A stretch of DNA of 12,498 bases from JANWHZ01 sp041487535 (GTDB lineage: Bacteria; Patescibacteriota; Saccharimonadia; Saccharimonadales; UBA4665): positions 1 through 12,498 of the forward strand of contig JBGPNM010000034.1 in assembly GCA_041487535.1 (NCBI GenBank), given 5' to 3'. The position numbers and the translations under genes are program-made. This document shows, one piece after another, positions 1-6,229 of this stretch (position 1 is the stretch's first letter; each line of letters opens with the position of its first letter). The notes beneath the pieces are model-generated. The model ran no database searches. It was given only the letters and a program-made list of their open reading frames with translations, and was not told the DNA's origin.

Positions 1-177
1 GGTGTCCTGGGCGGCGAAATGAGCGCGCATATCGAGTCATTTCAGGATGACGACCAGAGTATTGAGTTTCCGCAGTACACCCGCCCCGAAAACTTTCACG
101 GCCTGAAGGTGCCGGAGGTGTTGCTGACGGGTAACCACGGCGAAATTGCCAAGTGGCGCAATAGCCAGGTAAAATAA
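1..177 (+). CDS. trmD: tRNA (guanine-N1-)-methyltransferase, C-terminal fragment
   Basis: The window opens inside this gene, and reading frame 1 runs to a TAA stop at 175-177. The 58 visible residues contain GVLGGEMS, the run PQYTRP and the closing GLKVPEVLLTGNHGEIAKWR. These match the conserved C-terminal domain of TrmD, where the P-Q-Y-T-R-P and V-P-x-V-L-x-x-G-x-H segments are hallmarks. TrmD methylates N1 of G37 next to the anticodon of some tRNAs, using S-adenosylmethionine, and prevents +1 frameshifting. The SAM-binding trefoil knot and the start lie outside the window. The gene converges on the hydrolase-like gene, with only 11 bases between the two stop codons. The family call is secure from these motifs; nothing can be said about the missing N-terminal part. 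Confidence 0.93.
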   Translation, partial: GVLGGEMSAHIESFQDDDQSIEFPQYTRPENFHGLKVPEVLLTGNHGEIAKWRNSQVK

Positions 178-188
178 GCGACGCTGTG

Positions 189-1379
189 CTACCGCGTACC
201 AGCCGCCGCGGTATGACGGACGCCCGCGTCCGCGATTATGCCACAGAGTGCATGATGCTCGTTCATGATATGTGTTAAGGGCTCCTTGACGCCGCTGACG
301 GTAATGTAAGCCAGGCCTGCGACCTCTGCCAAATGCTTACGCGTGTCTTTCGATGCCCAGCTATTCTCTGCCAGCGCAATGGTAATGGGTACCCTGTCAG
401 CGAGCTCCGCAACCGTGTCCCTTGTCCGTTCCGGATGGGCTAAGCCCTGTAAGAGTTGGCGTCTGGATACAGCAGCCAACATCCGAAGGTTCATCTGCCA
501 TTCGTTGCCGGCTCGATCCAACAGCATCCTGATAGGCGGCTCAGGGATACGGATGTATCCTTCGGTTGAATTGTTCGGAGATTTGCCTGCCGTCTGAGAA
601 AAGCGAACGAGTTCAAGAGGGTTGCTCGGGCCGACGATCAATTCCTGGAGCGTTACAGAGCCGATCCTGAAAGCAGCTTTCTGGCGGCGGAGAATCTCAA
701 GTAGCGCATACAAGATTTCGGTTGCGCCGAGTGATAGCCCGATCCCATTCATCTCGTTAAACTTCGTGGTGCCTGCTTGTCCGTGCAGGCGTGACTCGGC
801 TGCGTTCACCGCGGCTTCTACCAGCCCGGCGTACGCTCCGAAATTGCCTTGCTGAATGTCCTGAAGATTCTGGCGGCTGGGGCAAATCGGACGAAATATC
901 GTCAGGACTGGCATTGACGTCTCTTCATCGGCAGCCAGCAGGTCATGTGTCGTGCCAGCGAGTTCCAGCGGCCCCCAACTGTTCGGCTGTGCCTTATGTT
1001 TGGCCGGTATACCTACGTGGTCGCCCAGGACATAGTCTGTAATCGCCGATGCCTCGGTGGCAGGTTTCTCGTCGGAAAATCCTACAAAGCGAATGGCAAG
1101 TCTGGATGATGTAGAATTCGAACTGTTATAGAGCAACGAACAATCTACCGTTCCTCCAAGAGGCGATTCAAGCCTGAACAGGCTATTCTGCAACCGTTGA
1201 AAGTGGGAACGTACTGCCTCTGATCTGTCAGGCTGACCTTCGGCGTAGGGCGCGGCCATCTCCTCGAAAGCTGACGCTAATTGCTGCGCGTGCGGGTAGG
1301 CTTCCGGTACAAAGACACATCTACCAGGCTTATCCATTGTGGCAAGTAAGTGAGGCATTTGCTCCGAAGAGATGTTCAT
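189..1379 (-). CDS. Hypothetical protein, possible alpha/beta-hydrolase fold
   Basis: I do not recognise this 396-residue protein as a named family. It has no signal peptide and no clear membrane segment, so it is probably cytoplasmic. A nucleophile-elbow-like motif, G-L-S-L-G, lies at residues 214-218 (candidate Ser216), after a helix-rich stretch and before a helix. Near the C terminus a hydrophobic strand PITIALAE (331-338, candidate acid Glu338) is followed by a second strand and EHH (374-376, candidate catalytic His). This order of Ser, acid and His is what an alpha/beta hydrolase would show, but the roughly 150 N-terminal residues do not look like a standard lipase or esterase. The start is supported by a promoter whose -10 box ends six bases before the ATG, with no Shine-Dalgarno sequence. 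It lies downstream of the beta-helix gene on the same strand (76-base gap) but appears to have its own promoter. Confidence 0.72.
   Translation of the reverse strand: MNISSEQMPHLLATMDKPGRCVFVPEAYPHAQQLASAFEEMAAPYAEGQPDRSEAVRSHFQRLQNSLFRLESPLGGTVDCSLLYNSSNSTSSRLAIRFVGFSDEKPATEASAITDYVLGDHVGIPAKHKAQPNSWGPLELAGTTHDLLAADEETSMPVLTIFRPICPSRQNLQDIQQGNFGAYAGLVEAAVNAAESRLHGQAGTTKFNEMNGIGLSLGATEILYALLEILRRQKAAFRIGSVTLQELIVGPSNPLELVRFSQTAGKSPNNSTEGYIRIPEPPIRMLLDRAGNEWQMNLRMLAAVSRRQLLQGLAHPERTRDTVAELADRVPITIALAENSWASKDTRKHLAEVAGLAYITVSGVKEPLTHIMNEHHALCGIIADAGVRHTAAAGTR
190..213. repeat. Small inverted repeat between convergent trmD and the hydrolase-like gene
   Basis: The arms TACCGCG (190-196) and CGCGGTA (207-213) are perfect 7-bp complements around a 10-base loop, overlapping the last codons and stop of the minus-strand gene. 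It could help to terminate either transcript, but no T-tract follows on either strand, so a true intrinsic terminator is not shown. Confidence 0.3.
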
Positions 1380-1382
1380 AGC

Positions 1383-1415
1383 GTGATACTATATCACTGT
1401 TTATAAAATGTGCAA
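1383..1415 (-). promoter_or_regulatory. Promoter for leaderless mRNA with an overlapping palindromic operator candidate
   Basis: On the minus strand a -35 box TTGCAC (1410-1415) is separated by 18 bases from a -10 box TAGTAT (1386-1391). Only six bases then separate the -10 box from the ATG ending at 1379, so transcription should start at or next to the start codon. The palindrome GTGATA-CTA-TATCAC (1383-1397) covers the whole -10 box, where a bound repressor would block RNA polymerase. No Shine-Dalgarno sequence precedes the ATG, in keeping with a leaderless message. Confidence 0.55.
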
Positions 1416-1455
1416 GGTCGGGAAACAAGTGGTGCGCGTGGTCGCTCGTGTGAAC

Positions 1456-2754
1456 TCACGTTCCGTAGTTGCTTAGTACTATGCTTAAGTCGGTAACCGA
1501 TACATACCCGTCATGGTGGAAGTCGCAGGCAGGATAAGATTTGCCGTAATAAGTTAATAAGGTGGACAGGTCAAAGATATTCACATGACCGTCACCACTG
1601 CAATCACCCGGTATTGCCACGGCATATTCGTACGGACCGATATCGTAGCCGCTGCCTTGGGGTCTTGCCGTCCCGTCATAGTCGGTGGCAGGCGCACCGT
1701 TGCTAACGCCGGCATTGATAGCCGGACTGGTACTTTTCAGGTGATAGTCTCCGGAGCCGTTGGTTTGATAGTTGATGAACTGCGGGTCGGCGTAGATGGT
1801 GCCTTGGTCGGTTCCCCCGCCGTCCTGGATAAAATTCGTCGGATTATTATACGAAATATTATTGATATACTTAGCGCCTGTGATGATCGACCATGTCTTG
1901 AATCCGGCGATTCCGTTTCCCATACTGATATTGTTGGCGATAGTAAACCCATTGACCGACTGCGTGCCGTTTACGCCAAAGCCATATTCGCCGTTGGCAA
2001 ATGAAAGATTATTGATGAACGTAACCGGCCCGGTTTCGTGGTTAACATATATACCGTTACCCGCGTTGTTGTAGGCGATATTATTCTCTACTATATCTCC
2101 CGCATCATCAACGTAGAGACCGTGTATATAGTCGCACTGGCCGGGATACGTGCCGATATTATTAACGACATTACCGTCATACGTATTGTTGGATCCGCTA
2201 TCATCGCCAATGCCTGATCCGCCGGGAGAACCGTTGCATGCCATACCGGTCATGTTGTGTACATGATTGCCCTTCACAAGATTATACGAACCGAAAAGAT
2301 CAATGCCATCCGAAGCACTGCTGCTGGTCATATCAAAGCCGATAATTTGAACATAGCTTGCGTTATTGCGAAATGGCCAGCCGCTTAAGCCGCCCGTTCC
2401 TACTATTTTCGCTCCCCATGTTGTGTCCGAGATAAATATAATCGGAGCAGTTGCAGTTCCGCTTTGATTGTTTACGACAGCACCCGTATATGTTCCGGGG
2501 GCGACGTGGACGGTGGTTCCGGCTGTTACTACACTCGCAGCTTTTTGGATCGTTGCGAACGGGGCAGACGCCGAACCGCTGTTAGAATCACTACCAGTCG
2601 GTGAAACGTACAACTCAGCCGTACTGGCGGCGTAGCTCTGTACTATTATATAGCCGCCTATACCGGCAAAAATTACAGCGAATAGTACCAAGCCAAGCTT
2701 AAAAAAACGTTGAGCCGGGACGTTCCCCTTTAGCCATTCCAAGCGAGTACTCAT
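1456..2754 (-). CDS. Membrane-anchored right-handed beta-helix protein with C-terminal dockerin-like domain
   Basis: This 432-residue surface protein has a short basic N terminus and one hydrophobic segment at about residues 18-42, which works either as a membrane anchor or as a signal peptide cut after AA near 43. Residues 47-350 carry Asn/Gly-rich strand repeats (NNI, NGIYVNH, NNLSFANG, NNISMGNG) of a parallel beta-helix, as in pectate-lyase-like proteins. The stretch ADPQF...SPAINAG...DIGPYEY (about 322-377) is the usual end of such helices in exported proteins. Residues 383-431 form two EF-hand-like loops: D384-x-S-x-D388-G...D395 and D411-x-H-x-D415-G...D422, each followed by a helix-like LSxxLxxYG. 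This is the two-repeat plan of a type I dockerin. C385 and C410 could pair. Helices of this kind often bind or cleave polysaccharide, but no catalytic residues can be assigned. There is no strong ribosome site. Confidence 0.85.
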   Translation of the reverse strand: MSTRLEWLKGNVPAQRFFKLGLVLFAVIFAGIGGYIIVQSYAASTAELYVSPTGSDSNSGSASAPFATIQKAASVVTAGTTVHVAPGTYTGAVVNNQSGTATAPIIFISDTTWGAKIVGTGGLSGWPFRNNASYVQIIGFDMTSSSASDGIDLFGSYNLVKGNHVHNMTGMACNGSPGGSGIGDDSGSNNTYDGNVVNNIGTYPGQCDYIHGLYVDDAGDIVENNIAYNNAGNGIYVNHETGPVTFINNLSFANGEYGFGVNGTQSVNGFTIANNISMGNGIAGFKTWSIITGAKYINNISYNNPTNFIQDGGGTDQGTIYADPQFINYQTNGSGDYHLKSTSPAINAGVSNGAPATDYDGTARPQGSGYDIGPYEYAVAIPGDCSGDGHVNIFDLSTLLTYYGKSYPACDFHHDGYVSVTDLSIVLSNYGT

Positions 2755-2755
2755 C

Positions 2756-2831
2756 CTGGGTCCCAGCTTTCATTAGTAGGGATAAAAAACACAACTATTT
2801 TAAGGATAGCTTTAACGCAGTCACGTAGCAA
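2756..2831 (-). promoter_or_regulatory. Promoter and leader of the beta-helix gene
   Basis: On the minus strand TTGCTA (2826-2831) and TATCCT (2803-2808) are spaced by exactly 17 bases, giving a leader of about 40 bases. Immediately before the ATG is the palindrome CTGGG-T-CCCAG (2756-2766, plus-strand reading), which sits where a Shine-Dalgarno sequence would be expected and could fold over the start site. The boxes are a moderate match to the sigma70 consensus. Confidence 0.4.
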
Positions 2832-2900
2832 TAGTAACCCGAAACTCGTTCGGCTAAGACCATGGACGACGAAAGACGCCGTGTCTTCAGGGAAGTTGAA

Positions 2901-2940
2901 AGTAAACATCCCCGTGGTCTCTGCCACGGGGATGTTTACT
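2901..2940 (-). terminator. Perfect 17-bp hairpin, probable terminator of the 106-residue gene
   Basis: The arms 2901-2917 (AGTAAACATCCCCGTGG) and 2924-2940 are exact reverse complements around the 6-base loop TCTCTG. The hairpin begins 15 bases after the stop codon of the minus-strand gene at 2956. On that strand the stem ends in ...GTTTACT followed by TTCAAC, a weak U-rich tail; on the plus strand no T-run follows. Its position between two minus-strand genes fits a terminator that separates the orphan gene from the beta-helix gene. An RNA-processing or protein-binding role is also possible. Confidence 0.6.
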
Positions 2941-2955
2941 AGAATTGGTCAGGCT

Positions 2956-3276
2956 CTAAGATTTGGGTGGGAATAGTACAGTTTCAACCACTGCGCGAGC
3001 CCAGACAGGAACATTGGCAAGATCATCAGCAGTAGACTCCCATCGTATACTTTCTGGCGCTCTGGTATCTATATAAGTATGGTCTGCATAATCGTGGACT
3101 TCAGCGTACGTCTCTTGTTTCACCGGATGGTTGTAGATATTATTCGGTGATTCTTCCGATGAAAAGTCTTCAAGCTGGTGATAGCCATTTGGGCTAGCTA
3201 CTAGCAATTCACGCTCTGTAAGTTCTAGGTGCGCTGTATTGATTGGGCTTTCTTTTCGGGCTCGTCCTAATTCCAT
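2956..3276 (-). CDS. Hypothetical protein, 106 residues
   Basis: I recognise no family. The product is polar and acidic, with no signal peptide or membrane segment, and is probably cytoplasmic. The middle (residues about 38-75) is rich in E, Y, H and D, with short repeated-looking runs such as ETYAEVHDYADHTYIDT. The C terminus ends in a hydrophobic segment, VPVWARAVVETVLFPP. The gene is supported by a GGAG Shine-Dalgarno core eight bases before the ATG, an upstream TATAAT box, and the strong hairpin 15 bases after its stop, so it is an independent transcription unit. Flanked by a MITE-like element and a hairpin, it may be an accessory gene. Its function is unknown. Confidence 0.65.
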   Translation of the reverse strand: MELGRARKESPINTAHLELTERELLVASPNGYHQLEDFSSEESPNNIYNHPVKQETYAEVHDYADHTYIDTRAPESIRWESTADDLANVPVWARAVVETVLFPPKS

Positions 3277-3342
3277 GGCTCTTTCTCCAAACTTAAAAAC
3301 TGAATCAACTCACGTTCCTCTAGTCCAAGATCATGAATATAT

Positions 3343-3348
3343 ATTATA
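3343..3348 (-). promoter_or_regulatory. -10 box (TATAAT) for the 106-residue gene
   Basis: A consensus TATAAT on the minus strand lies about 67 bases before the ATG ending at 3276, in an AT-rich stretch. No convincing -35 box is present 16-18 bases upstream. A Shine-Dalgarno core (GGAG, complement of 3285-3288) precedes the start by eight bases. Confidence 0.4.
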
Positions 3349-3368
3349 AATCACGATAACATAGTATG

Positions 3369-3511
3369 TACCCGAATCACGAATTAGAACCCCCCGTTAT
3401 GTTACAGATGGTAAAACCCAAATGGGTATCTTATCTGTAAAATCTGTGCGGACAAGGTAGAAAGACTACAAAAAATCAGATTAACAGATAAGTTAATTCG
3501 TGATTCGGGTA
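3369..3511. mobile_element. MITE-like element with TA-bounded terminal inverted repeats
   Basis: Perfect 18-bp inverted repeats (3369-3386 and 3494-3511) enclose 107 bases. The outermost two bases of each arm are TA, so the structure can be read as TA-[16-bp TIR CCCGAATCACGAATTA ... reverse complement]-TA, the TA target duplication expected of IS630/Tc1-mariner-type transposition. Inside there is a second, nearly perfect repeat (CTTATCTGTAAAATCTG, 3430-3446, against 3477-3492), a small GTAG/CTAC hairpin in its loop, and a competing hairpin ACAGAT...ATCTGT (3414-3438) around ACCCA-AA-TGGGT. A single strand could fold into one long, branched hairpin. It has no coding capacity for a transposase. 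It fills most of the 390-base interval 3277-3666, which otherwise holds only the two flanking promoters. A structured RNA or cruciform regulatory site is an alternative. Confidence 0.55.
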
Positions 3512-3611
3512 GGCGCAGATCGTGGAACCCGATTAATATTGTGCCGCTGGCGGCGGTCAGCCCGATCAGGCCATAGTCGGCACTCGCAATTTTTGCTGAC
3601 AGCTTCATGAC

Positions 3612-3662
3612 TTTATATTAGCAAAGGTGGCAGGTATACTAGATACACAGGTAAGAGGAGGG
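3612..3662 (+). promoter_or_regulatory. Promoter and strong ribosome site of the sodN operon
   Basis: TTTATA (3612-3617) and TATACT (3635-3640) are spaced by 17 bases, and AGGAGGG (3656-3662) stands four bases before the sodN ATG, giving a close-to-ideal Shine-Dalgarno sequence. No nickel-responsive (Nur-like) operator could be identified by eye. Confidence 0.5.
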
Positions 3663-3666
3663 TGTC

Positions 3667-4047
3667 ATGAAATTAGAGTTTATTAAACCGGTCTATGCGC
3701 ACTGCGATCTGCCATGCGGCGTCTACGATCCGGCCCAGGCTATGGTTGAAGCGAAGAGCGTCAAAGCGATTATGGACAAATACCCGGGCCTTGACGACCA
3801 CAATAAGACGCGGGCGATTATTATCAAGGAAGAGCGAGCGGAGCTGGTTAAGCACCACCTGCTGGTGCTGTGGGCGGACTACTTTAAGCCGGAGCATCTG
3901 GAAAAATACCCGGATCTGCATGACAAATTCTGGAAAGCCATCAAACAAGCCAGCGAGTGCAAGCATCATTTGGAGCCGGAGGAAGGGCAGAAACTGATCG
4001 ACCAGGTCGAAGAAATCTCCAAGATGTTCTGGGAAACGAAAAAGTGA
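3667..4047 (+). CDS. sodN: Nickel superoxide dismutase precursor
   Basis: The 126-residue precursor has an 11-residue propeptide followed by the nickel hook HCDLPCGVYDP at residues 12-22. After cleavage His1, Cys2 and Cys6 of the mature chain coordinate the Ni that converts superoxide to oxygen and hydrogen peroxide. Mature Tyr9 and Glu17, which shape the active site, are present, as is the Arg of KEERAEL that contacts the hook. The segment KHHLLVLWADYFKPEHLEKYPDLH and the end FWETKK closely follow the Streptomyces enzyme, and the mature length of 115 is typical. The protein forms a four-helix bundle and a homohexamer in known members. No Sec or Tat signal is seen, so it is probably cytoplasmic. 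The start has an ideal AGGAGG site. The stop overlaps the GTG of the next ORF, and the maturation protease sodX follows. Strong resemblance to actinobacterial sequences suggests horizontal transfer. Confidence 0.97.
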   Translation: MKLEFIKPVYAHCDLPCGVYDPAQAMVEAKSVKAIMDKYPGLDDHNKTRAIIIKEERAELVKHHLLVLWADYFKPEHLEKYPDLHDKFWKAIKQASECKHHLEPEEGQKLIDQVEEISKMFWETKK

Positions 4048-4265
4048 CCGAATGGAGTAAGGAAGGCTGTACTACATGGCAAGCCGTAGATCTTGGCAAC
4101 TCAGTGCTGAGTGCGTATGACCATTGCACGGCGTATGACGGTCCAGATGCCAGCATATTGGCTCAAGAAGAATGGCAACTCTTAGCTGCGCAGAATGTTC
4201 CGTGTGCTGTTGTAGACGGTACGGCGGTTTATGCGTCTATTCCTCCGGAGGCCGCCAGTCAGTGA
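4044..4265 (+). CDS. Unknown 73-residue protein within the nickel-SOD operon
   Basis: A GTG start (4044-4046) overlaps the sodN stop, and the stop (4263-4265) overlaps the GTG of sodX; both junctions read GTGA. This chained arrangement, rather than any homology, is the argument that the ORF is real and translationally coupled. The 73-residue product has no signal or membrane segment and begins VTEWSKEGCTTWQAVDLGN. It contains three Cys (9, 28, 54), one His (27) next to Cys28, and a C-terminal part PCAVVDGTAVYASIPPE that looks like a short strand-turn-strand unit. The Cys/His content would allow a nickel-handling or redox role in SodN maturation, but that is inference from position only. There is no obvious Shine-Dalgarno sequence, as expected for re-initiation. 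Longer ATG starts in the same frame would lie inside sodN and are less likely. Confidence 0.65.
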   Translation: MTEWSKEGCTTWQAVDLGNSVLSAYDHCTAYDGPDASILAQEEWQLLAAQNVPCAVVDGTAVYASIPPEAASQ

Positions 4266-4549
4266 GGCGGCTTTTTCTGATCCGCCGTGTTGTCGGCGGC
4301 AGCATGCTGCCAAACCTGCATCACGGCCGCATTGTATTGGGATGGGGATTACCGCGCCGGCTGCGCATGGGGGACATCGTCATTTTGTCACACGATGGCC
4401 TGGAGAAGATCAAACGCATCAGCCATATTGATGGCGAAAAGTTGTACGTGCGCGGTGATAACGCGCCGGAAAGTACCGACAGCCGGCAATTCGGCTGGGT
4501 TGACCGGGCGCACGTTATCGCATTGGTCATTTGGCCGCGTTTGTACTAG
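4262..4549 (+). CDS. sodX: Nickel-type superoxide dismutase maturation protease
   Basis: This 95-residue S26-family (signal-peptidase-like) protease is expected to remove the SodN propeptide and free the His1 amino group needed for nickel binding. The catalytic serine is in GGSMLP (Ser14), and the general-base lysine is in EKIKRI (Lys51, the KR position of signal peptidases). The closing box GDNAPESTDSRQFGWV is the typical substrate-binding and structural motif of S26 enzymes. No membrane anchor is present, consistent with a cytoplasmic substrate. I chose the GTG at 4262 because GGAGG (4247-4251) precedes it by ten bases and it forms a GTGA overlap with the preceding stop. An ATG at 4172 in the same frame would add 30 Cys-rich residues that only mirror the overlapping ORF. 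The gene ends seven bases short of the convergent transporter gene. Confidence 0.92.
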   Translation: MRRLFLIRRVVGGSMLPNLHHGRIVLGWGLPRRLRMGDIVILSHDGLEKIKRISHIDGEKLYVRGDNAPESTDSRQFGWVDRAHVIALVIWPRLY

Positions 4550-4556
4550 GCCGGTA

Positions 4557-6110
4557 TTATCCCTCGAATGATTGGCCTTCGGCCTGGTCTTTTGTCGATG
4601 TCCTGAGCGGCGTTTCACGCAGCAGCAGTGAAACGCAGAATGTAAGGACAGCAAACGGAACCGCCCACAGGAATACATCGCGGAAGGCAAGCGCAAACGC
4701 CTGCAACACGTCATGGACGATCGCGGGCGGCAGGTTGCGCAAACCGGCCGTATTTTGCTGCAGTCCCGATAAGTTCATATGCGCACCACGAGCCGGCAAC
4801 AAACTGGCCAGATGGTGTGTCAGCCGGGCGGTTAGGATAGCGCCGAATATCGCCGTGCCGAACGAGGCGCCCATGCTGCGGGCAAACGTTACGACCGACG
4901 TTGCCGTGCCCATATCCTCACGGGCGACTGAATTCTGCACCGCCAGAGTCATAACCTGCATGTACATGCCGATGCCGAGTCCGAGTACTACCATCCAAGC
5001 GGCTAACACCGGTTCGCTCGTAGTAAGAGTAATACGGCTGAACAGCCAGATGCCGAGTGCGGTAACGGCGGTGCCGGCAATGGGGAACGCACGATACCGG
5101 CCGAGCTTAGAGATGAGGCGTCCAGAAGTAATCATAGAGACGAGCATGCCGCCTACAAGCGGCAACATGAGCAAGCCCGATTCGGTGGCCGAGTGTCCGC
5201 GGACGATCTGCTGATATTCGGGAATAAACACCATCACCCCGAACATGACGCCGCCGGATAACAGCGAAAGCAGCGATGCTACGCGGAATATGTCGCTCCG
5301 TAACAGCCGCGGCGGCATAATCGGTTCGGCGGCGCGCGTTTCCCAGAAAGCGAACAGTGCCGCCAGCAGCACGCCGGCGCCGGCCAGCTGGAAAATCGGA
5401 GTGCTGCGCCACGGATACGTTACGCCGCCCAGCACTGTCACGAGGAGTAGGCAGACCACGCTGGCACCCAGCAAAAAGGCGCCCAGGAAGTCGATGCGAT
5501 GCAGGATTTTGTGAACCGGCAAATGCAGCCGCGCAGCGACCGCCGACAGGGCCACTATGCCAAGCGGAATATTAATGTAGAATATCCAGCGCCACGACAA
5601 GTGGTCTGTGAAGAGTCCGCCCAGCAGCGGTCCGGCTATGCTGGCCAGCGCCCACACGCCGCCAAAGTATCCCTGATAGCGGCCGCGCTGCCGCGGCGGA
5701 ATAATATCTCCGACAACTGACAGCACCAGCGGCATAACTCCGCCGGCACCGATACCCTGCAAAGCACGGAAGAAGATAAGCTGGTCCATGTTCTGCGCCA
5801 ATCCGCACAGTGCCGAACCAATCAGAAAGATAATGATTGCTGCCTGGAAGATTTTCTTGCGGCCCAGCTGGTCGCTGATCTTACCATACAGCGGTGTTAC
5901 AACCGCGCTGGTGATAAGGTAGGCGGTTACGACCCACGATAGCTTGTTTAGTCCGTTTAGCTCACTGGCGATGCGCGGCAGTGCCGTGGAGACAATGGTT
6001 TGATCGAGGGCCGCCAGCAGCATAACCAGCATGAGCGCGACCATGATGACCATAATTTCACTGTGCGTCCGCTCAGCGCCTTGCGGATCGTTCTCAGGCG
6101 TTTGCTGCAT
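4557..6110 (-). CDS. MFS multidrug efflux transporter, DHA2 (EmrB/QacA-like) family
   Basis: The 517-residue integral membrane protein has the layout of 14-helix drug:proton antiporters. The first helix carries the family motif LDQTIVSTALPRIA (Asp36). The loop after helix 2 has motif A, GKISDQLGRKKIF. Helix 5 carries the antiporter motif with AGPLLGG, followed by the DHA2-typical SWRWIFYINIPLG. Length and motifs fit EmrB/QacA-like exporters of hydrophobic toxic compounds, powered by the proton gradient; the substrate cannot be predicted. I place the start at the ATG ending at 6110, since MQQTPEND... gives the usual short polar N terminus. An in-frame ATG ending at 6182 would add 24 atypical residues, and neither start has a Shine-Dalgarno sequence. 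No membrane-fusion or outer-membrane partner is adjacent, as expected for a monoderm cell. A palindrome upstream (6230-6244) could bind a regulator. Confidence 0.93.
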   Translation of the reverse strand: MQQTPENDPQGAERTHSEIMVIMVALMLVMLLAALDQTIVSTALPRIASELNGLNKLSWVVTAYLITSAVVTPLYGKISDQLGRKKIFQAAIIIFLIGSALCGLAQNMDQLIFFRALQGIGAGGVMPLVLSVVGDIIPPRQRGRYQGYFGGVWALASIAGPLLGGLFTDHLSWRWIFYINIPLGIVALSAVAARLHLPVHKILHRIDFLGAFLLGASVVCLLLVTVLGGVTYPWRSTPIFQLAGAGVLLAALFAFWETRAAEPIMPPRLLRSDIFRVASLLSLLSGGVMFGVMVFIPEYQQIVRGHSATESGLLMLPLVGGMLVSMITSGRLISKLGRYRAFPIAGTAVTALGIWLFSRITLTTSEPVLAAWMVVLGLGIGMYMQVMTLAVQNSVAREDMGTATSVVTFARSMGASFGTAIFGAILTARLTHHLASLLPARGAHMNLSGLQQNTAGLRNLPPAIVHDVLQAFALAFRDVFLWAVPFAVLTFCVSLLLRETPLRTSTKDQAEGQSFEG

Positions 6111-6229
6111 ATGCACTAACTGTAAGGAGCCGGCTGGTGAATGTAAATAGCCGAACTCCGAGTATATATACGAAGTAAGCATAATCGAATATGAAAATTA
6201 TTACAGACGCTCCGTTTGCGCAGCGGTAC

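Noticed and set aside
3369..3511. Integron attC site
   Set aside because: The arms are long perfect repeats and lack the RYYYAAC/GTTRRRY core sites and extrahelical-base pattern; no integrase or cassette array is present.
3402..3608. 68-codon minus-strand ORF starting MKLSAKIASADYGLIG
   Set aside because: More than half of it is translation of the inverted-repeat element, and it has no Shine-Dalgarno sequence. The first 32 codons could be a remnant interrupted by the element, but removing the element leaves a stop only seven codons later, so a disrupted gene is not supported.
4172..4261. Upstream ATG giving sodX a 30-residue Cys-rich extension
   Set aside because: The extension overlaps the preceding ORF entirely, lacks family resemblance, and has no ribosome site, whereas the GTG at 4262 has GGAGG and a GTGA overlap.
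4531..5214. 227-codon plus-strand frame antisense to the transporter
   Set aside because: It overlaps strongly conserved MFS coding sequence and its translation is low in hydrophobic order, typical of an antisense shadow.
6111..6182. 24-residue N-terminal extension of the transporter
   Set aside because: DHA2 proteins usually start with a short polar stretch before helix 1, and the extension lacks a Shine-Dalgarno sequence. It is kept as an alternative start because the internal ATG lacks one too.
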